Under the pieces are notes generated by a model. That model made no database searches. It saw only the letters and a program-made list of their open reading frames with translations, and had not been told where the DNA came from. Below are positions 37,337-46,552 of a DNA stretch of 64,000 bases, piece after piece; positions within the stretch are counted from its first letter, which is position 1; every line of letters starts with the position of its first letter. Made by a program: the position numbers and the translations under genes. The stretch is taken from NCBI RefSeq assembly GCF_004283175.1, contig NZ_RXNW01000010.1:62001-126000 (forward strand), written 5' to 3'. The DNA is from Legionella longbeachae (GTDB lineage: Bacteria; Pseudomonadota; Gammaproteobacteria; Legionellales; Legionellaceae).

Positions 37337-39569
37337 TTGCTCTCCTCATACTTCGTTTTTTTGAAATATGTATGACGATCATAAAAAATAGAACAAACAA
37401 AGATCCTGTAATCCAAGATATACTTAATCCTGAAGACTGAACCCATTTCGCGGCTTGATAAAATAAAACTGCCGCCATATAAGCAACAACAAATGACCAA
37501 ATTACTGAAAACCACATTAACTTTCTGTTTGCTTCTTGCCGGATTACAGCCATAGTTGATACACAAGGAATATAAAGAAGAACAAAAAGTAAATAAGCAA
37601 AGGCACCGATTTGACCATCAAAACGCTGAGCCATAACTCCATATACGGATTGAGATACTGGGCTATCTGCAGCACTTGCCAGTACAGGGTTTGCCAATGC
37701 AGAGCCTAATTGTGATAAATTCTCCGGAATAGACCAAAAAGCCGCTTTAATACCTGCCCAAAGGTCAAAATGTGCTGCAGCTACCTCACCTACATGGCCT
37801 ACTTGAGCATAAAGTGAATTCAAGGTACCTACTACTACCTCTTTAGCCAGCATCCCGGTTAACAATCCAACAGTTGCAGGCCAATTATCTTGATGAATAC
37901 CCATAGGGGCAAAAAAAGGAGTGATCCATTGTGCCATTACAGACAATAATGATTGGGTGCTTGCCTCGCCTGAATTAATACCGCCATCAAGAGTAATCGC
38001 ATTTAACCCTCCCAAAAGAACACAAACAGGCAGAATTAATTTTCCCGCACGCAACACAAAAAAACGCAAACGTAAGGATGTTTCTTTAATTAAACGTTTC
38101 AATGCTGGTTTATGATAAGCAGGTAACTCCAAAATCAAAGGAGATGCATGTCCCTTTAAAGTGGATTTTCGCAATATGAATCCGGTTAATACCGCCATTA
38201 GGATGCCGATAATATATAAAGAAAAGACAATGTTTTGGCCACCTGAAGGAAAAAATGCAGCAACAAATACTGCATAAATGGCCAAGCGGGCACTGCATGA
38301 CATAAATGGGCTCATCATTACAGTTAATAATCTGTCGCGTTCTGAATCTAACGTACGCGCAGCCATAATGGCGGGTACGTTGCAACCAAAACCTACAATC
38401 ATAGGTACAAAAGATTTACCCGGTAACCCCAGCGCACGCATCGCTTTATCCACAACAAAAGCAGCCCTTGCCATATATCCTGAGGTTTCCAGTAATGACA
38501 AAAAGAAAAACATTGCTGCAATGACAGGGATAAATGTTAGTGTTGTATTAATTCCTTTGCCAACCCCATTGGCTAATAAGGCAATTAACCAATTCGGGGC
38601 GTGAATTTGCTCCAACAACCAAGCAGTCCCCTGTACAAATAATGTATCTGTGCTAATATCAAAAAAATCTTGAAATGCGCCACCAATATTGATTGCAAAT
38701 AAGAACATCAAGTACATCATGGCAAAAAATATAGGTAATGCCCAAAAGCGATGCAATACAACCCTATCGACTTTTGCGGTAAAATGCTCACTGGCATCAC
38801 TGCGTTTTTTCTGAACTGCAGTAACAATTTCGTGTATTTTTTGATATCGAGCATCTGCTAGTAAGATATCTAAATTAGCTTCTTCTGGATTCAATGAAGC
38901 CAAATTTTTAGACAACGCCTGCCCCAAGAGCAATACATCTCCTTCTGCAATCCGACGCGCTTGATAATAGGCAAGCGACTGGCTATAACCCTCCTGAATT
39001 AACTGTCGTTCCAATGCGATTAATGTTTCTTGTATGGGTTTGGACAAGGGAAGTGTCCAAGGCTCAATGTCTTGTGGTAATTGCGTCAGCGCCTGTTTAA
39101 GTAAAGGTATACCTACCATTTTATGTGCCTGGATTGCAACTACCGGACAACCTAATCGTTGCGACAAGGCATTAATATCTATCGTTATGCCTCGTTGCTG
39201 AGCAATATCCATCATGTTGAGTGCAAGAATTACGGGGGTACCTAACTCTAGAATTTGACTGGTTAAATATAAATGTCGCTCAAGATGGCACGCATCGATC
39301 ACATTAATAATACAATCTGCTTGCATGGAAACAACTGCTTGTGCTGCAATTCGCTCATCCTGACTGACTCCATCAGCATTTGCGACCAGTGAATAAACAC
39401 CCGGCAAATCAGTTATGCTTATACGCTGTCCAGCGAGCAAAAATTCACCCGTTTTCTTTTCAACAGTAACACCAGGCCAATTTCCTATACGTTGATTATC
39501 TCCGGTTAAAGCATTAAATAAAGTGGTCTTACCACAATTAGGATTGCCAACGAGTAACACATGCGTCAT
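37317..39569 (-). CDS. feoB: Ferrous iron transporter FeoB
   Basis: Inner-membrane Fe(II) transporter with an N-terminal G-protein domain. The 750-residue protein begins with the G1 motif GNPNCGKTTLFN, has G3 DLPGVYSL and G4 ALNMMD, then a helical spacer and the membrane domain with duplicated gate regions (GFGCNVPAIMAAR; LLTGMLAKEVVVGTLNSLY). FeoB has been tied to intracellular growth in Legionella. ATGA overlap with feoA upstream and an overlap with feoC downstream form one compact operon. Confidence 0.97.
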   Translation of the reverse strand: MTHVLLVGNPNCGKTTLFNALTGDNQRIGNWPGVTVEKKTGEFLLAGQRISITDLPGVYSLVANADGVSQDERIAAQAVVSMQADCIINVIDACHLERHLYLTSQILELGTPVILALNMMDIAQQRGITIDINALSQRLGCPVVAIQAHKMVGIPLLKQALTQLPQDIEPWTLPLSKPIQETLIALERQLIQEGYSQSLAYYQARRIAEGDVLLLGQALSKNLASLNPEEANLDILLADARYQKIHEIVTAVQKKRSDASEHFTAKVDRVVLHRFWALPIFFAMMYLMFLFAINIGGAFQDFFDISTDTLFVQGTAWLLEQIHAPNWLIALLANGVGKGINTTLTFIPVIAAMFFFLSLLETSGYMARAAFVVDKAMRALGLPGKSFVPMIVGFGCNVPAIMAARTLDSERDRLLTVMMSPFMSCSARLAIYAVFVAAFFPSGGQNIVFSLYIIGILMAVLTGFILRKSTLKGHASPLILELPAYHKPALKRLIKETSLRLRFFVLRAGKLILPVCVLLGGLNAITLDGGINSGEASTQSLLSVMAQWITPFFAPMGIHQDNWPATVGLLTGMLAKEVVVGTLNSLYAQVGHVGEVAAAHFDLWAGIKAAFWSIPENLSQLGSALANPVLASAADSPVSQSVYGVMAQRFDGQIGAFAYLLFVLLYIPCVSTMAVIRQEANRKLMWFSVIWSFVVAYMAAVLFYQAAKWVQSSGLSISWITGSLFVLFFMIVIHISKKRSMRRANAAANT

Positions 39570-39796
39570 ACATACTCCAAAACCAATTGATTCGCCTCTT
39601 CTTTACGCAAAGTTAAAGCCGTTCCTCTGACTTCAATTTGTATAGGGCAACCTAAAGGGGCAAGACGAACAACTGAAAATTCGGTACCGCACGTTACACC
39701 TAAAGATAAAAGCCTACGTCGATACTGCATATCGGTTGAACCAAAACTTGTTAAGCGTACTTTATCACCTTGGACTAGCTCTGTAATGTTTACCAT
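39566..39796 (-). CDS. feoA: Ferrous iron transport protein FeoA
   Basis: A 76-residue SH3-like cytosolic protein that is thought to modulate FeoB. It shows the usual FeoA pattern: KVRLTSFGSTDMQYRRRLLS, then LGVTCGTEF, then APLGCPIQIEVRGTALTLRK. First gene of feoABC, with a Fur-box-like palindrome about 50 bases upstream. Confidence 0.93.
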   Translation of the reverse strand: MVNITELVQGDKVRLTSFGSTDMQYRRRLLSLGVTCGTEFSVVRLAPLGCPIQIEVRGTALTLRKEEANQLVLEYV

Positions 39797-39846
39797 GTGT
39801 GAACAAGAAAATAACTAAATAAAGTAATTTTAGCACAAATGGAATC

Positions 39847-39859
39847 GAGAATCATTCTC
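39847..39859 (-). promoter_or_regulatory. Fur-box-like palindrome upstream of feoA
   Basis: GAGAATCATTCTC is a perfect 6-1-6 palindrome that matches the core of Fur operators (ATTCTC/GAGAAT arms around a central C). It lies 50 bases upstream of the feoA start, so iron-dependent repression by Fur is likely. Confidence 0.7.
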
Positions 39860-40008
39860 AGTTAAGTAAAAAGTGATATATTTTTGACTTTGAAACGTAA
39901 AATTTTTGATCATACAGTTGTCGTTGCTGTAAAATAATAACTTAATTACACCTAAAAACGATATCTTATTAAGGGGAATTAACGTTACTCGAAAATGAAT
40001 AAACCACG

Positions 40009-41109
40009 TTACGACTCCGAATCATCCGAAACCAACTCGTGTAACTCGCGTTTTGGGTGGCGTGCCAAATAATCTACGGACTGCATTTCCAACAAACGAC
40101 TCAAAGTCCGTTTAAAGGTTTCTATCATTTCGCCCTCAACATATAACTGTTCTGCAGTAACTTCCGCAGATATAATAATGTTAATGCCACGATCATACAT
40201 CACATCAATAAAATGGATGAACATTATGGTTTGCAATGTATGGTTTACTGTTAAAACAGGTACGTCACTGACAAAAATAGTGTCAAATTTATCTGCCAAT
40301 TCTAAATAATCTAATTGGCTACGCGGAAGATTGCACAAAATATCAAAAGCGAACCAAATTGATTTTATCCCGCATTTCAGATAAGGAATTGCACGCTTTT
40401 GAATCGTAATAATTCCATGTTCTTGAAATTCACTGTTTAGTAACACAAATTGTTTTTCCATTGCCTGGATTGTTTGCTGATTCAGGGGGCATAAATAAGC
40501 ATCTAATAATGGCTCGCGCCCAATTCGATAATCTCTTTGTTCATTCAAATTAAGAACTTCACAATTTTCTTTAATAGCGGCAATAGCAGGTAAAAATCGT
40601 TTACGATGTACACCATCCCGATACAAATCATCTGGAGGTATATTTGAAGAAATTACTAAAATTACTCCATGAGCAACTAAAGCCTTGAGTAATTCAGCCA
40701 ATATCATGGCGTACGCCACATCATGAACCATAAATTCATCAAAGCAGAGCACCCGAGTTTTCCTGGCAAGTTTTTTGGCAATCTGCAGTAGAGGATTTTT
40801 TTGTCCCTGCAATAATCTTAATTGTGCATCAACTTGTTGCATAAAATGGTGGAAATGAAAACGTGCTTTCTTTTTTTCTTCAAGAAACTCATAAAAAAGA
40901 TCAACCAAATAAGTTTTTCCCACCCCAACCGGGCCATAAAGATAGATCCCCTTAATTCGAGGTTTGCTCCAGGGATAAAACCATGAAGAGTTTGATTTTT
41001 TTACTTCCTCAGCAAGCCGCTGAAAATGCAGCAATATTTGTTTTTGCAAAGAATCATCGTCAATTTCGCCACGGGCAACCGCCGATTCATACTGAGTTAG
41101 TAACGTCAT
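40009..41109 (-). CDS. zapE: Cell division ATPase ZapE (AFG1-like)
   Basis: AFG1/ZapE family P-loop ATPase that acts at the division ring in gammaproteobacteria. The 366-residue protein has Walker A GPVGVGKTYLVD (about residue 60), Walker B VLCFDEFMV (about 123) and the sensor-like VISSNIPPDDLYRDG. It starts in a TAATG overlap with the upstream hydrolase gene, so the two are co-translated. Confidence 0.92.
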   Translation of the reverse strand: MTLLTQYESAVARGEIDDDSLQKQILLHFQRLAEEVKKSNSSWFYPWSKPRIKGIYLYGPVGVGKTYLVDLFYEFLEEKKKARFHFHHFMQQVDAQLRLLQGQKNPLLQIAKKLARKTRVLCFDEFMVHDVAYAMILAELLKALVAHGVILVISSNIPPDDLYRDGVHRKRFLPAIAAIKENCEVLNLNEQRDYRIGREPLLDAYLCPLNQQTIQAMEKQFVLLNSEFQEHGIITIQKRAIPYLKCGIKSIWFAFDILCNLPRSQLDYLELADKFDTIFVSDVPVLTVNHTLQTIMFIHFIDVMYDRGINIIISAEVTAEQLYVEGEMIETFKRTLSRLLEMQSVDYLARHPKRELHELVSDDSES

Positions 41110-41768
41110 TATAGAACAACCTGAGAGGTTATATATTCAATCAGTTTTGTTTTGAGCTCTATCAATTTTCCATGAAAAAAATGGCTTGTACTGGCAAATC
41201 GAATTACTGGAACTTCAGGATGTAACTGTGCTGCAAAATCAAAAACCAACGCAGGAGGAACGACCTCATCATCATCACCTTGAACAACAACCCAGGGAAA
41301 AGGTGCAGGATTAAATTCATGATAATTATAGTGGTGTATTGGCGGAGCTATCGTGATCAACAAATGTGCATGCGCTTGTGCTGCTGCCCGATAGGCAACA
41401 TAAGATCCAAAAGAAAACCCCGCAAAAATTAATTTCTTTTCGGGCTGCTCTTCTTGTAACTCACGGGCCAAAACAAGCATATCCTCACTTTCACCTTGTC
41501 CTGCATCATAAGATCCTTCAGACTGCCCGACTCCTCTAAAATTAAAACGCAATGAAGGAATACCTAATTCTTTGAAAACACGCGCCAGGGTAGTAACAAC
41601 TTTATTGTTCATCGTACCACCCTGCAAGGAATGTGGATGTCCTAAAAAAGCAAAAAATTCAGTATTATTTTGATCAGGAACTGTCAAAACTGCTTCTAAC
41701 TTACCAATGATGCCTTGCAATGACAGGGGATGTTCGCCAGGAATAGCTAATTGTTCAATGATTTGCAT
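41109..41768 (-). CDS. Alpha/beta hydrolase (KANL3/YghX-like small hydrolase)
   Basis: A 219-residue alpha/beta hydrolase starting MQIIEQLAIPGEHPL; the open frame continues 42 codons upstream but that portion lacks family character. The oxyanion-side motif is LGHPHSLQGGTMNNKVV, followed by LRFNFRGVGQSEG, the nucleophile elbow AGFSFGSY, the Asp in QGDDDEVVPP and a C-terminal His in SHFFHGK. The substrate is unknown. It is translationally coupled to zapE downstream. Confidence 0.8.
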   Translation of the reverse strand: MQIIEQLAIPGEHPLSLQGIIGKLEAVLTVPDQNNTEFFAFLGHPHSLQGGTMNNKVVTTLARVFKELGIPSLRFNFRGVGQSEGSYDAGQGESEDMLVLARELQEEQPEKKLIFAGFSFGSYVAYRAAAQAHAHLLITIAPPIHHYNYHEFNPAPFPWVVVQGDDDEVVPPALVFDFAAQLHPEVPVIRFASTSHFFHGKLIELKTKLIEYITSQVVL

Positions 41769-41977
41769 AAAAAACCTGTTTACATGAAGTATTTTATTTG
41801 TCGCAACTATAGATGCTTGTCTCGTCAAAGAGGAATAATACCTCAGATTTATAAAGGAGCAAAATAGCCCCCTTAATTTAACGCTACTTCTCATCTCCCA
41901 GAATTTAAACTATGATACGTAATGCGTTGACCCCTTGGCAGCGACTTTAAATTTTTAACTTGTGGAGGACTTGATCC

Positions 41978-42049
41978 ATGCGACAGGTACCTGTAGTACA
42001 TTTTGCTTTACATAATCATGCTTACTCCAATTTCTTAATCAAGGAGTAA
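41978..42049 (+). CDS. Possible 23-aa leader peptide upstream of panB
   Basis: A short ORF (MRQVPVVHFALHNHAYSNFL plus IKE) with a strong Shine-Dalgarno (GGAGG, nine bases before its ATG). Its stop codon lies five bases before the panB ATG, and the panB ribosome-binding site (AAGGAG) lies inside its last codons. This layout fits a leader peptide that controls panB translation by coupling. There is no run of a single regulatory amino acid, so the signal is not evident. Confidence 0.4.
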   Translation: MRQVPVVHFALHNHAYSNFLIKE

Positions 42050-42054
42050 CACAA

Positions 42055-42843
42055 ATGAAAATTCAAGATTTCAAACGTAAAAAAGAAGAACAACAAAAAA
42101 TCGTCATGGTCACCTGCTATGATTATCCATCTGCCTGTATTGTCTCTGAGTCTAATGTCGATTGTGTCCTGGTTGGTGATTCAGTAGCTATGGCCGTACA
42201 TGGCCACGAAACAACCATTATGGCTACCATAGAAATGATGGTGCTTCATACCCAAGCCGTAGCACGTGGATTAAAACAACAATTTTTAATTAGCGACCTC
42301 CCTTTTTTAAGCCACAAAACTTCCTTGGCTCAAACTGTAGAAAATGTGAAAAGTCTATTACGTTCAGGAACACATGCTGTAAAAATCGAAGGTGCTGATG
42401 CAGATACATGTCAAACCATTTCCTATCTAGTCGGTGCGGGTGTTCCTGTTATGGGCCACATTGGTTTGACACCCCAATCCATTCACCAATTAGGCGGCTA
42501 TAAAGTACAGGGAAGAAATCCAGATCAAGCAGAAATACTGATTCAACAGGCATTGAGTTTAGAAGCTGCTGGTTGTTTTGCCCTTGTAATTGAATGCGTT
42601 CCTCAATCGTTAGCACAAGCCATTACTCAATCATTGCGCATACCTACTATTGGTATTGGAGCCGGCTCTGATACTGATGGTCAAGTTCTTGTTTGGCATG
42701 ATATGTTGGGTTTACAAACTGATTTTAATCCCAAGTTTGTCAAAAGATACCTACAAGGTAAAGAAATGATGCTGAGTGCATTAAATGCTTATGCTCAGCA
42801 AGTACGACAGGCTAGTTTTCCAACTTCTGAACATGCATTTTAA
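42055..42843 (+). CDS. panB: 3-methyl-2-oxobutanoate hydroxymethyltransferase PanB
   Basis: First committed step of pantothenate synthesis: transfers a hydroxymethyl group to 2-oxoisovalerate to give ketopantoate. The 262-residue protein shows MVTCYDYPSA, LVGDSVAMAVHGHETT, the magnesium-site SDLPF, and GHIGLTPQS. AAGGAG is placed well before the ATG. It is followed by panC after a 120-base spacer containing a hairpin. Confidence 0.96.
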   Translation: MKIQDFKRKKEEQQKIVMVTCYDYPSACIVSESNVDCVLVGDSVAMAVHGHETTIMATIEMMVLHTQAVARGLKQQFLISDLPFLSHKTSLAQTVENVKSLLRSGTHAVKIEGADADTCQTISYLVGAGVPVMGHIGLTPQSIHQLGGYKVQGRNPDQAEILIQQALSLEAAGCFALVIECVPQSLAQAITQSLRIPTIGIGAGSDTDGQVLVWHDMLGLQTDFNPKFVKRYLQGKEMMLSALNAYAQQVRQASFPTSEHAF

Positions 42844-42902
42844 TTGACGTGGGCATCCAAGAAAAATGCACCACATTTTGTACAAAGTCTTTCAAAACGA
42901 TT

Positions 42903-42945
42903 CGTTCGATACAAAAACCAAGAGCCAATTTTATTGTATCGAACG
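42903..42945 (+). promoter_or_regulatory. 12-bp hairpin in the panB-panC spacer
   Basis: Perfect arms CGTTCGATACAA (42903-42914) and TTGTATCGAACG (42934-42945) enclose a 19-base loop. The stem ends 18 bases before the panC ATG, just ahead of its AGGAG. It could modulate panC translation, process the mRNA, or bind a protein. Confidence 0.5.
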
Positions 42946-42963
42946 CTCATAATCAGGAGCATC

Positions 42964-43728
42964 ATGATGCAAATTTTTCATAATCTTGAAGAATGGATAG
43001 CTTTTCGTAAAACTTTAGCCACTGAACTAACCATAGGTTTCGCACCTACCATGGGTAATTTGCACGTAGGGCATGCATCTTTATTTACAACAAGCCAAAA
43101 AGAAAACCACTACACTGTTTCCAGCTTATTTGTTAATCCAACACAATTTAATCAAGCCGAAGATTTTAAATTGTATCCACGTACCTTGGAAGCAGATCTG
43201 AGGATGATGGAAGACTCGGGGGTGGATTTTTGTATTCTTCCAGATGATAAGGCAATGTATGTTGATGGATATAATTATCAAGTGCATGAAAAACAACTGT
43301 GCCAATTAATGGAAGGCAAACATCGACCCGGGCATTTTAACGGTGTCTTAACGGTTGTCATTAAATTATTTAATCTTGTCAAACCAAATAGAGCATATTT
43401 TGGGGAAAAAGATTATCAACAATATCAACTGATCCATGGAATGGCGAAAGCATTCTTTCTGGATATAGAAATCAAAGTATGTCCAACCCTGCGTGAGCCT
43501 AGTGGCTTAGCATACAGTTCGCGCAATAATCGCCTCTCCATTGAGCAAAAATCCATAGCCGAAGATTTTGCCCGATTATTTCAGCAAAAAAATAAATCCT
43601 GCACGCAAATCATTGAGGAATTAACCCAAAAAAATATTGTTGTCGAGTATATTGAGGAACATCAAGGGCGCAGATTTGCTGCTGTTCGTATTGGGGATAT
43701 TCGCTTAATTGATAATTACTTAATATAA
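42964..43728 (+). CDS. panC: Pantothenate synthetase PanC
   Basis: Joins pantoate and beta-alanine with ATP to make pantothenate. Start at [11 protein letters not shown], with AGGAG seven bases before it (254 aa); the frame is open 40 codons further upstream but that part is the hairpin-containing spacer. Motifs: [10 protein letters not shown] (HIGH-type), [15 protein letters not shown] and SSRNNRLS. It is somewhat shorter than E. coli PanC at the C-terminus. Convergent with the glycosyltransferase, with 11 bases between. Confidence 0.94.
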   Translation: MMQIFHNLEEWIAFRKTLATELTIGFAPTMGNLHVGHASLFTTSQKENHYTVSSLFVNPTQFNQAEDFKLYPRTLEADLRMMEDSGVDFCILPDDKAMYVDGYNYQVHEKQLCQLMEGKHRPGHFNGVLTVVIKLFNLVKPNRAYFGEKDYQQYQLIHGMAKAFFLDIEIKVCPTLREPSGLAYSSRNNRLSIEQKSIAEDFARLFQQKNKSCTQIIEELTQKNIVVEYIEEHQGRRFAAVRIGDIRLIDNYLI

Positions 43729-43739
43729 CCAGTTGTGGG

Positions 43740-45140
43740 TCACTTGCGCCATGCTCTGTGATGGGTGATCCACAAGTCCGTAATAAATCGGAAGATAACC
43801 ACAAGATCGTAAAGCAAAAGGGCATATCGTATGGGAGACGTAAGGAGTGCTTTAAAAAACATTTTGATCCGTTCGCCTTTTGTGCTCATTGCTACCAGTA
43901 TACAAGAGATTAAAGTCTCAAAGATAAATGTTAATAAAAATGCTTCCCACCAGCCAAAAATAATAAACAGCAAAAATATCGATGGAAATAAAATTTTTTC
44001 AAGCGTATTTGTAAAAATAAACCAGCCAATAGGACGACCAAAGGTTTTAGTGATTTCAACACCAAAGCTTTGGCGATACTGCTCCTTAATTTTCCTTCTG
44101 GATTCAAAAATTTTTTCCTTTTTGCTGTTGCGAAATTTATATATTAATTTATTAATTGCTTTAAAAGGTGTGGCGACTAAATAATTAAAATAATACACAC
44201 TTTGAAGAAAGGCTGATGACCACAAAAAAACCTGGAAAGGCAAACGTTGAATATAAGGCTCTAAAGTACAGGCTTCGACATCAAGTAACTGTATGTTTCG
44301 ATAACCTTCATTAGCAAATGCAAAGCCTATGTATATATCCTCTGAAGTTGTTAAATCACTACCTAAAGTTTCTCTAGCACTTACAAAGATATCCTTTACG
44401 TATTTTCTTCTATACGCCACAGCACAACCAACGGGATTGATAATAGTACCCACAAAAATCATTTCGGCTCTATAAATAAATTTTTGCAAAAATTTATACA
44501 TCACATCCCTGTAGAGATTAGTAATGAATCGAGCGAAACGTTGCAAGTTAGTATTTTTGTTATAATAGCCTGCTTGGGGATAGCATTGAAAATGCTCCCT
44601 TAAAGCACCGCCTACCCTTTCATCAGCAAGCAATTTACTACGATCTTTTTCTTTTAAGGGATAAATTATTCCGCAAGCGGAAGCGATACCAACCCCTTTA
44701 TAAAGTTCTTCTACCAACCGTTCAAGATAGTTTTCGGAAACCAGGATAGTATCACTATCCAGGACAAACTCCACATCAGCATCACTTTCATAAGCTCCTT
44801 TTTCGATGCTCGGTGTTTTTCCGATACTTTTTTCTCTTCTAATGATGTGGACATTTGTTAAATTTAACCTTTCGCAGATATCCTCAGCAAATAGTTTAGT
44901 ATTATCCTTACTGCCATCATCAATCACGAAAATGTGGCGGGGTTTTAAAGTTTGACGCGCCAGTGAAGCAATGCATAAATCGATTTCTGCTTCTGCATTG
45001 TAAGCCGGAATGATTACATCCACCACTGCATCATGCCAATCTTCTGCTGGAGTTGGAATCGTTTTGTCAGGTCCATGCATAAGACCAATAAGACCTGTAA
45101 TTAGGGTTGGGCCTATTAAGAAATAAGATAAAGTAGCCAT
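43740..45140 (-). CDS. Family 2 processive glycosyltransferase, QxxRW arginine replaced
   Basis: A 466-residue GT2 membrane enzyme, presumably the synthase of the local exopolysaccharide. One N-terminal hydrophobic segment, then a catalytic domain with IDDGS (about 73-77), DSD (128-130) and TSED (about 265-268). The Q-x-x-R-W position appears as QVFLW at 303-307, so the arginine is leucine. C-terminal membrane helices lie about 380-460. Last of four genes (TPR porin, epimerase, dehydrogenase, GT2) and only four bases after the dehydrogenase. No PilZ domain. The polymer is unknown; a uronic-acid-containing glycan is inferred from the neighbours. Confidence 0.8.
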   Translation of the reverse strand: MATLSYFLIGPTLITGLIGLMHGPDKTIPTPAEDWHDAVVDVIIPAYNAEAEIDLCIASLARQTLKPRHIFVIDDGSKDNTKLFAEDICERLNLTNVHIIRREKSIGKTPSIEKGAYESDADVEFVLDSDTILVSENYLERLVEELYKGVGIASACGIIYPLKEKDRSKLLADERVGGALREHFQCYPQAGYYNKNTNLQRFARFITNLYRDVMYKFLQKFIYRAEMIFVGTIINPVGCAVAYRRKYVKDIFVSARETLGSDLTTSEDIYIGFAFANEGYRNIQLLDVEACTLEPYIQRLPFQVFLWSSAFLQSVYYFNYLVATPFKAINKLIYKFRNSKKEKIFESRRKIKEQYRQSFGVEITKTFGRPIGWFIFTNTLEKILFPSIFLLFIIFGWWEAFLLTFIFETLISCILVAMSTKGERIKMFFKALLTSPIRYALLLYDLVVIFRFITDLWITHHRAWRK

Positions 45141-45144
45141 TATT

Positions 45145-46419
45145 TTATAAGTTCCAATAGGTTATATTTCCCAAATCTTTTTTCTCTTCAACAAATAAAT
45201 TAGGTATATCCATTATCAAACCAGCAGGTTTGAGCTTATTAACAAATTGCTGCCAGCCTTTTTCGCGATAAAAATCATGCTGCACAATAATAATGGCAAC
45301 AGAAATATCTTCCATTTCATCAAATTCTTTTAAATCCAGATGATATTTTTCTTTGACCACTTTTTTGTTAGCCCAAGGGTCGTGAGCAATATAGTTAAAG
45401 CCATATTCTTTCATTTCCTTAATGAGCTTAAAAGCCAGGCTATTGCGAATATCTGGAACATTTTCTTTATAAGTCACACCAAAAAAGCCAATTTTTATTT
45501 TTTGGAAGCTAATATTTTTTTTGATGAGCATTTTGTTCATTTCATGAATAATAAATTGAGTTATTCCATCATTAACTTGTCTGGCAATCGATATAATTTT
45601 AGGATCAACACCATGTCTTTTTGCTTTAAAAGCCAAATATTGTGGGTCAATAGCAATGCAATGCCCTCCAACAAACCCCGGTTTAAAGGGGATGAAACTC
45701 CATTTTGTTTTTGAGCCATTGATGATTTCATGAGTATCCAAACCAAGCGCATGCATGATTTGTGCAAATTCATTCATAAAGGCAATATTAATATCTCTTT
45801 GTGTATTTTCCAGTATCTTTACCGCTTCTGCTGTTTTTATATTTGAAACGGGATAAACCGTATCACAAATTAAATGATAAGCCTCTTTAATTTCTTGCAG
45901 AGTATGTTCATTTTGAGCAGAAATAACTTTAGGAATATTCTGTAAGTGATGCTCTTTATCCCCCGGGCTTATCCTTTCAGGAGAATAACCAACATTAAAG
46001 TCATGACCACAACGGAGATGACTTGTTTCTTCCAAGATAGGAATGCAAACCTCTTCTGTTGTGCCGGGGTAAACGGTAGACTCGAAAACGACGATATCTC
46101 CCTTTTTCAGAACCTCGCCTAAACTTCTTGTCGCATTAATCAATGGCTCCAAATTAGGGAGTTCATAAAAATAAGCCGGAGTAGAAACTGCCACAATGTA
46201 GAAATTAGCTGTTTTGATTAAGTTGATGTCATTTGTTAACTTGAGTTCGCTATTTTTTAGTTTTTCAAAAGAAACGATACAATTTCTATCCCGGTTTTGT
46301 TGTAACTCTTCAATTCTGTTTTTTGATATATCATATCCATAAGTTTCCTTTTTTTCAGCTAAAGAAACTGCCAATTCTAATCCAACATAGCCAAGACCTA
46401 ATACTGCAAAAGTTTTCAT
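45145..46419 (-). CDS. UDP-sugar 6-dehydrogenase (TviB/WbpA-like)
   Basis: NAD-dependent enzyme that oxidises a UDP-hexose or UDP-N-acetylhexosamine twice to the uronic acid. From MKTFAVLGLGYVG it is 424 residues; an ATG six codons earlier has AAGGG abutting it and remains possible. Motifs: GLGYVGLELA, STVYPGTTE, GYSPERISPGD and the catalytic Cys in GFVGGHCIAIDP. The closest style is the TviB/WbpA group acting on N-acetylated sugars, but the substrate is inferred. It pairs with the epimerase upstream. Confidence 0.88.
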   Translation of the reverse strand: MKTFAVLGLGYVGLELAVSLAEKKETYGYDISKNRIEELQQNRDRNCIVSFEKLKNSELKLTNDINLIKTANFYIVAVSTPAYFYELPNLEPLINATRSLGEVLKKGDIVVFESTVYPGTTEEVCIPILEETSHLRCGHDFNVGYSPERISPGDKEHHLQNIPKVISAQNEHTLQEIKEAYHLICDTVYPVSNIKTAEAVKILENTQRDINIAFMNEFAQIMHALGLDTHEIINGSKTKWSFIPFKPGFVGGHCIAIDPQYLAFKAKRHGVDPKIISIARQVNDGITQFIIHEMNKMLIKKNISFQKIKIGFFGVTYKENVPDIRNSLAFKLIKEMKEYGFNYIAHDPWANKKVVKEKYHLDLKEFDEMEDISVAIIIVQHDFYREKGWQQFVNKLKPAGLIMDIPNLFVEEKKDLGNITYWNL

Positions 46420-46552
46420 GGTATTCACTTTATGCATCCCTTAGTAACTATGATCCTAGAAAAAGAGGTTGGATCCAACTGTGCAAGCTAAAGTCGGTGA
46501 ATCTGCTCGATTTTCTAAAATAATAGCTGATTCATTCAATTTTAATTTACCC

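Noticed and set aside
42844-42963. N-terminal extension of panC
   Set aside because: It covers the spacer hairpin and begins with TTG; AGGAG precedes the ATG at 42964, which fits PanC homology.
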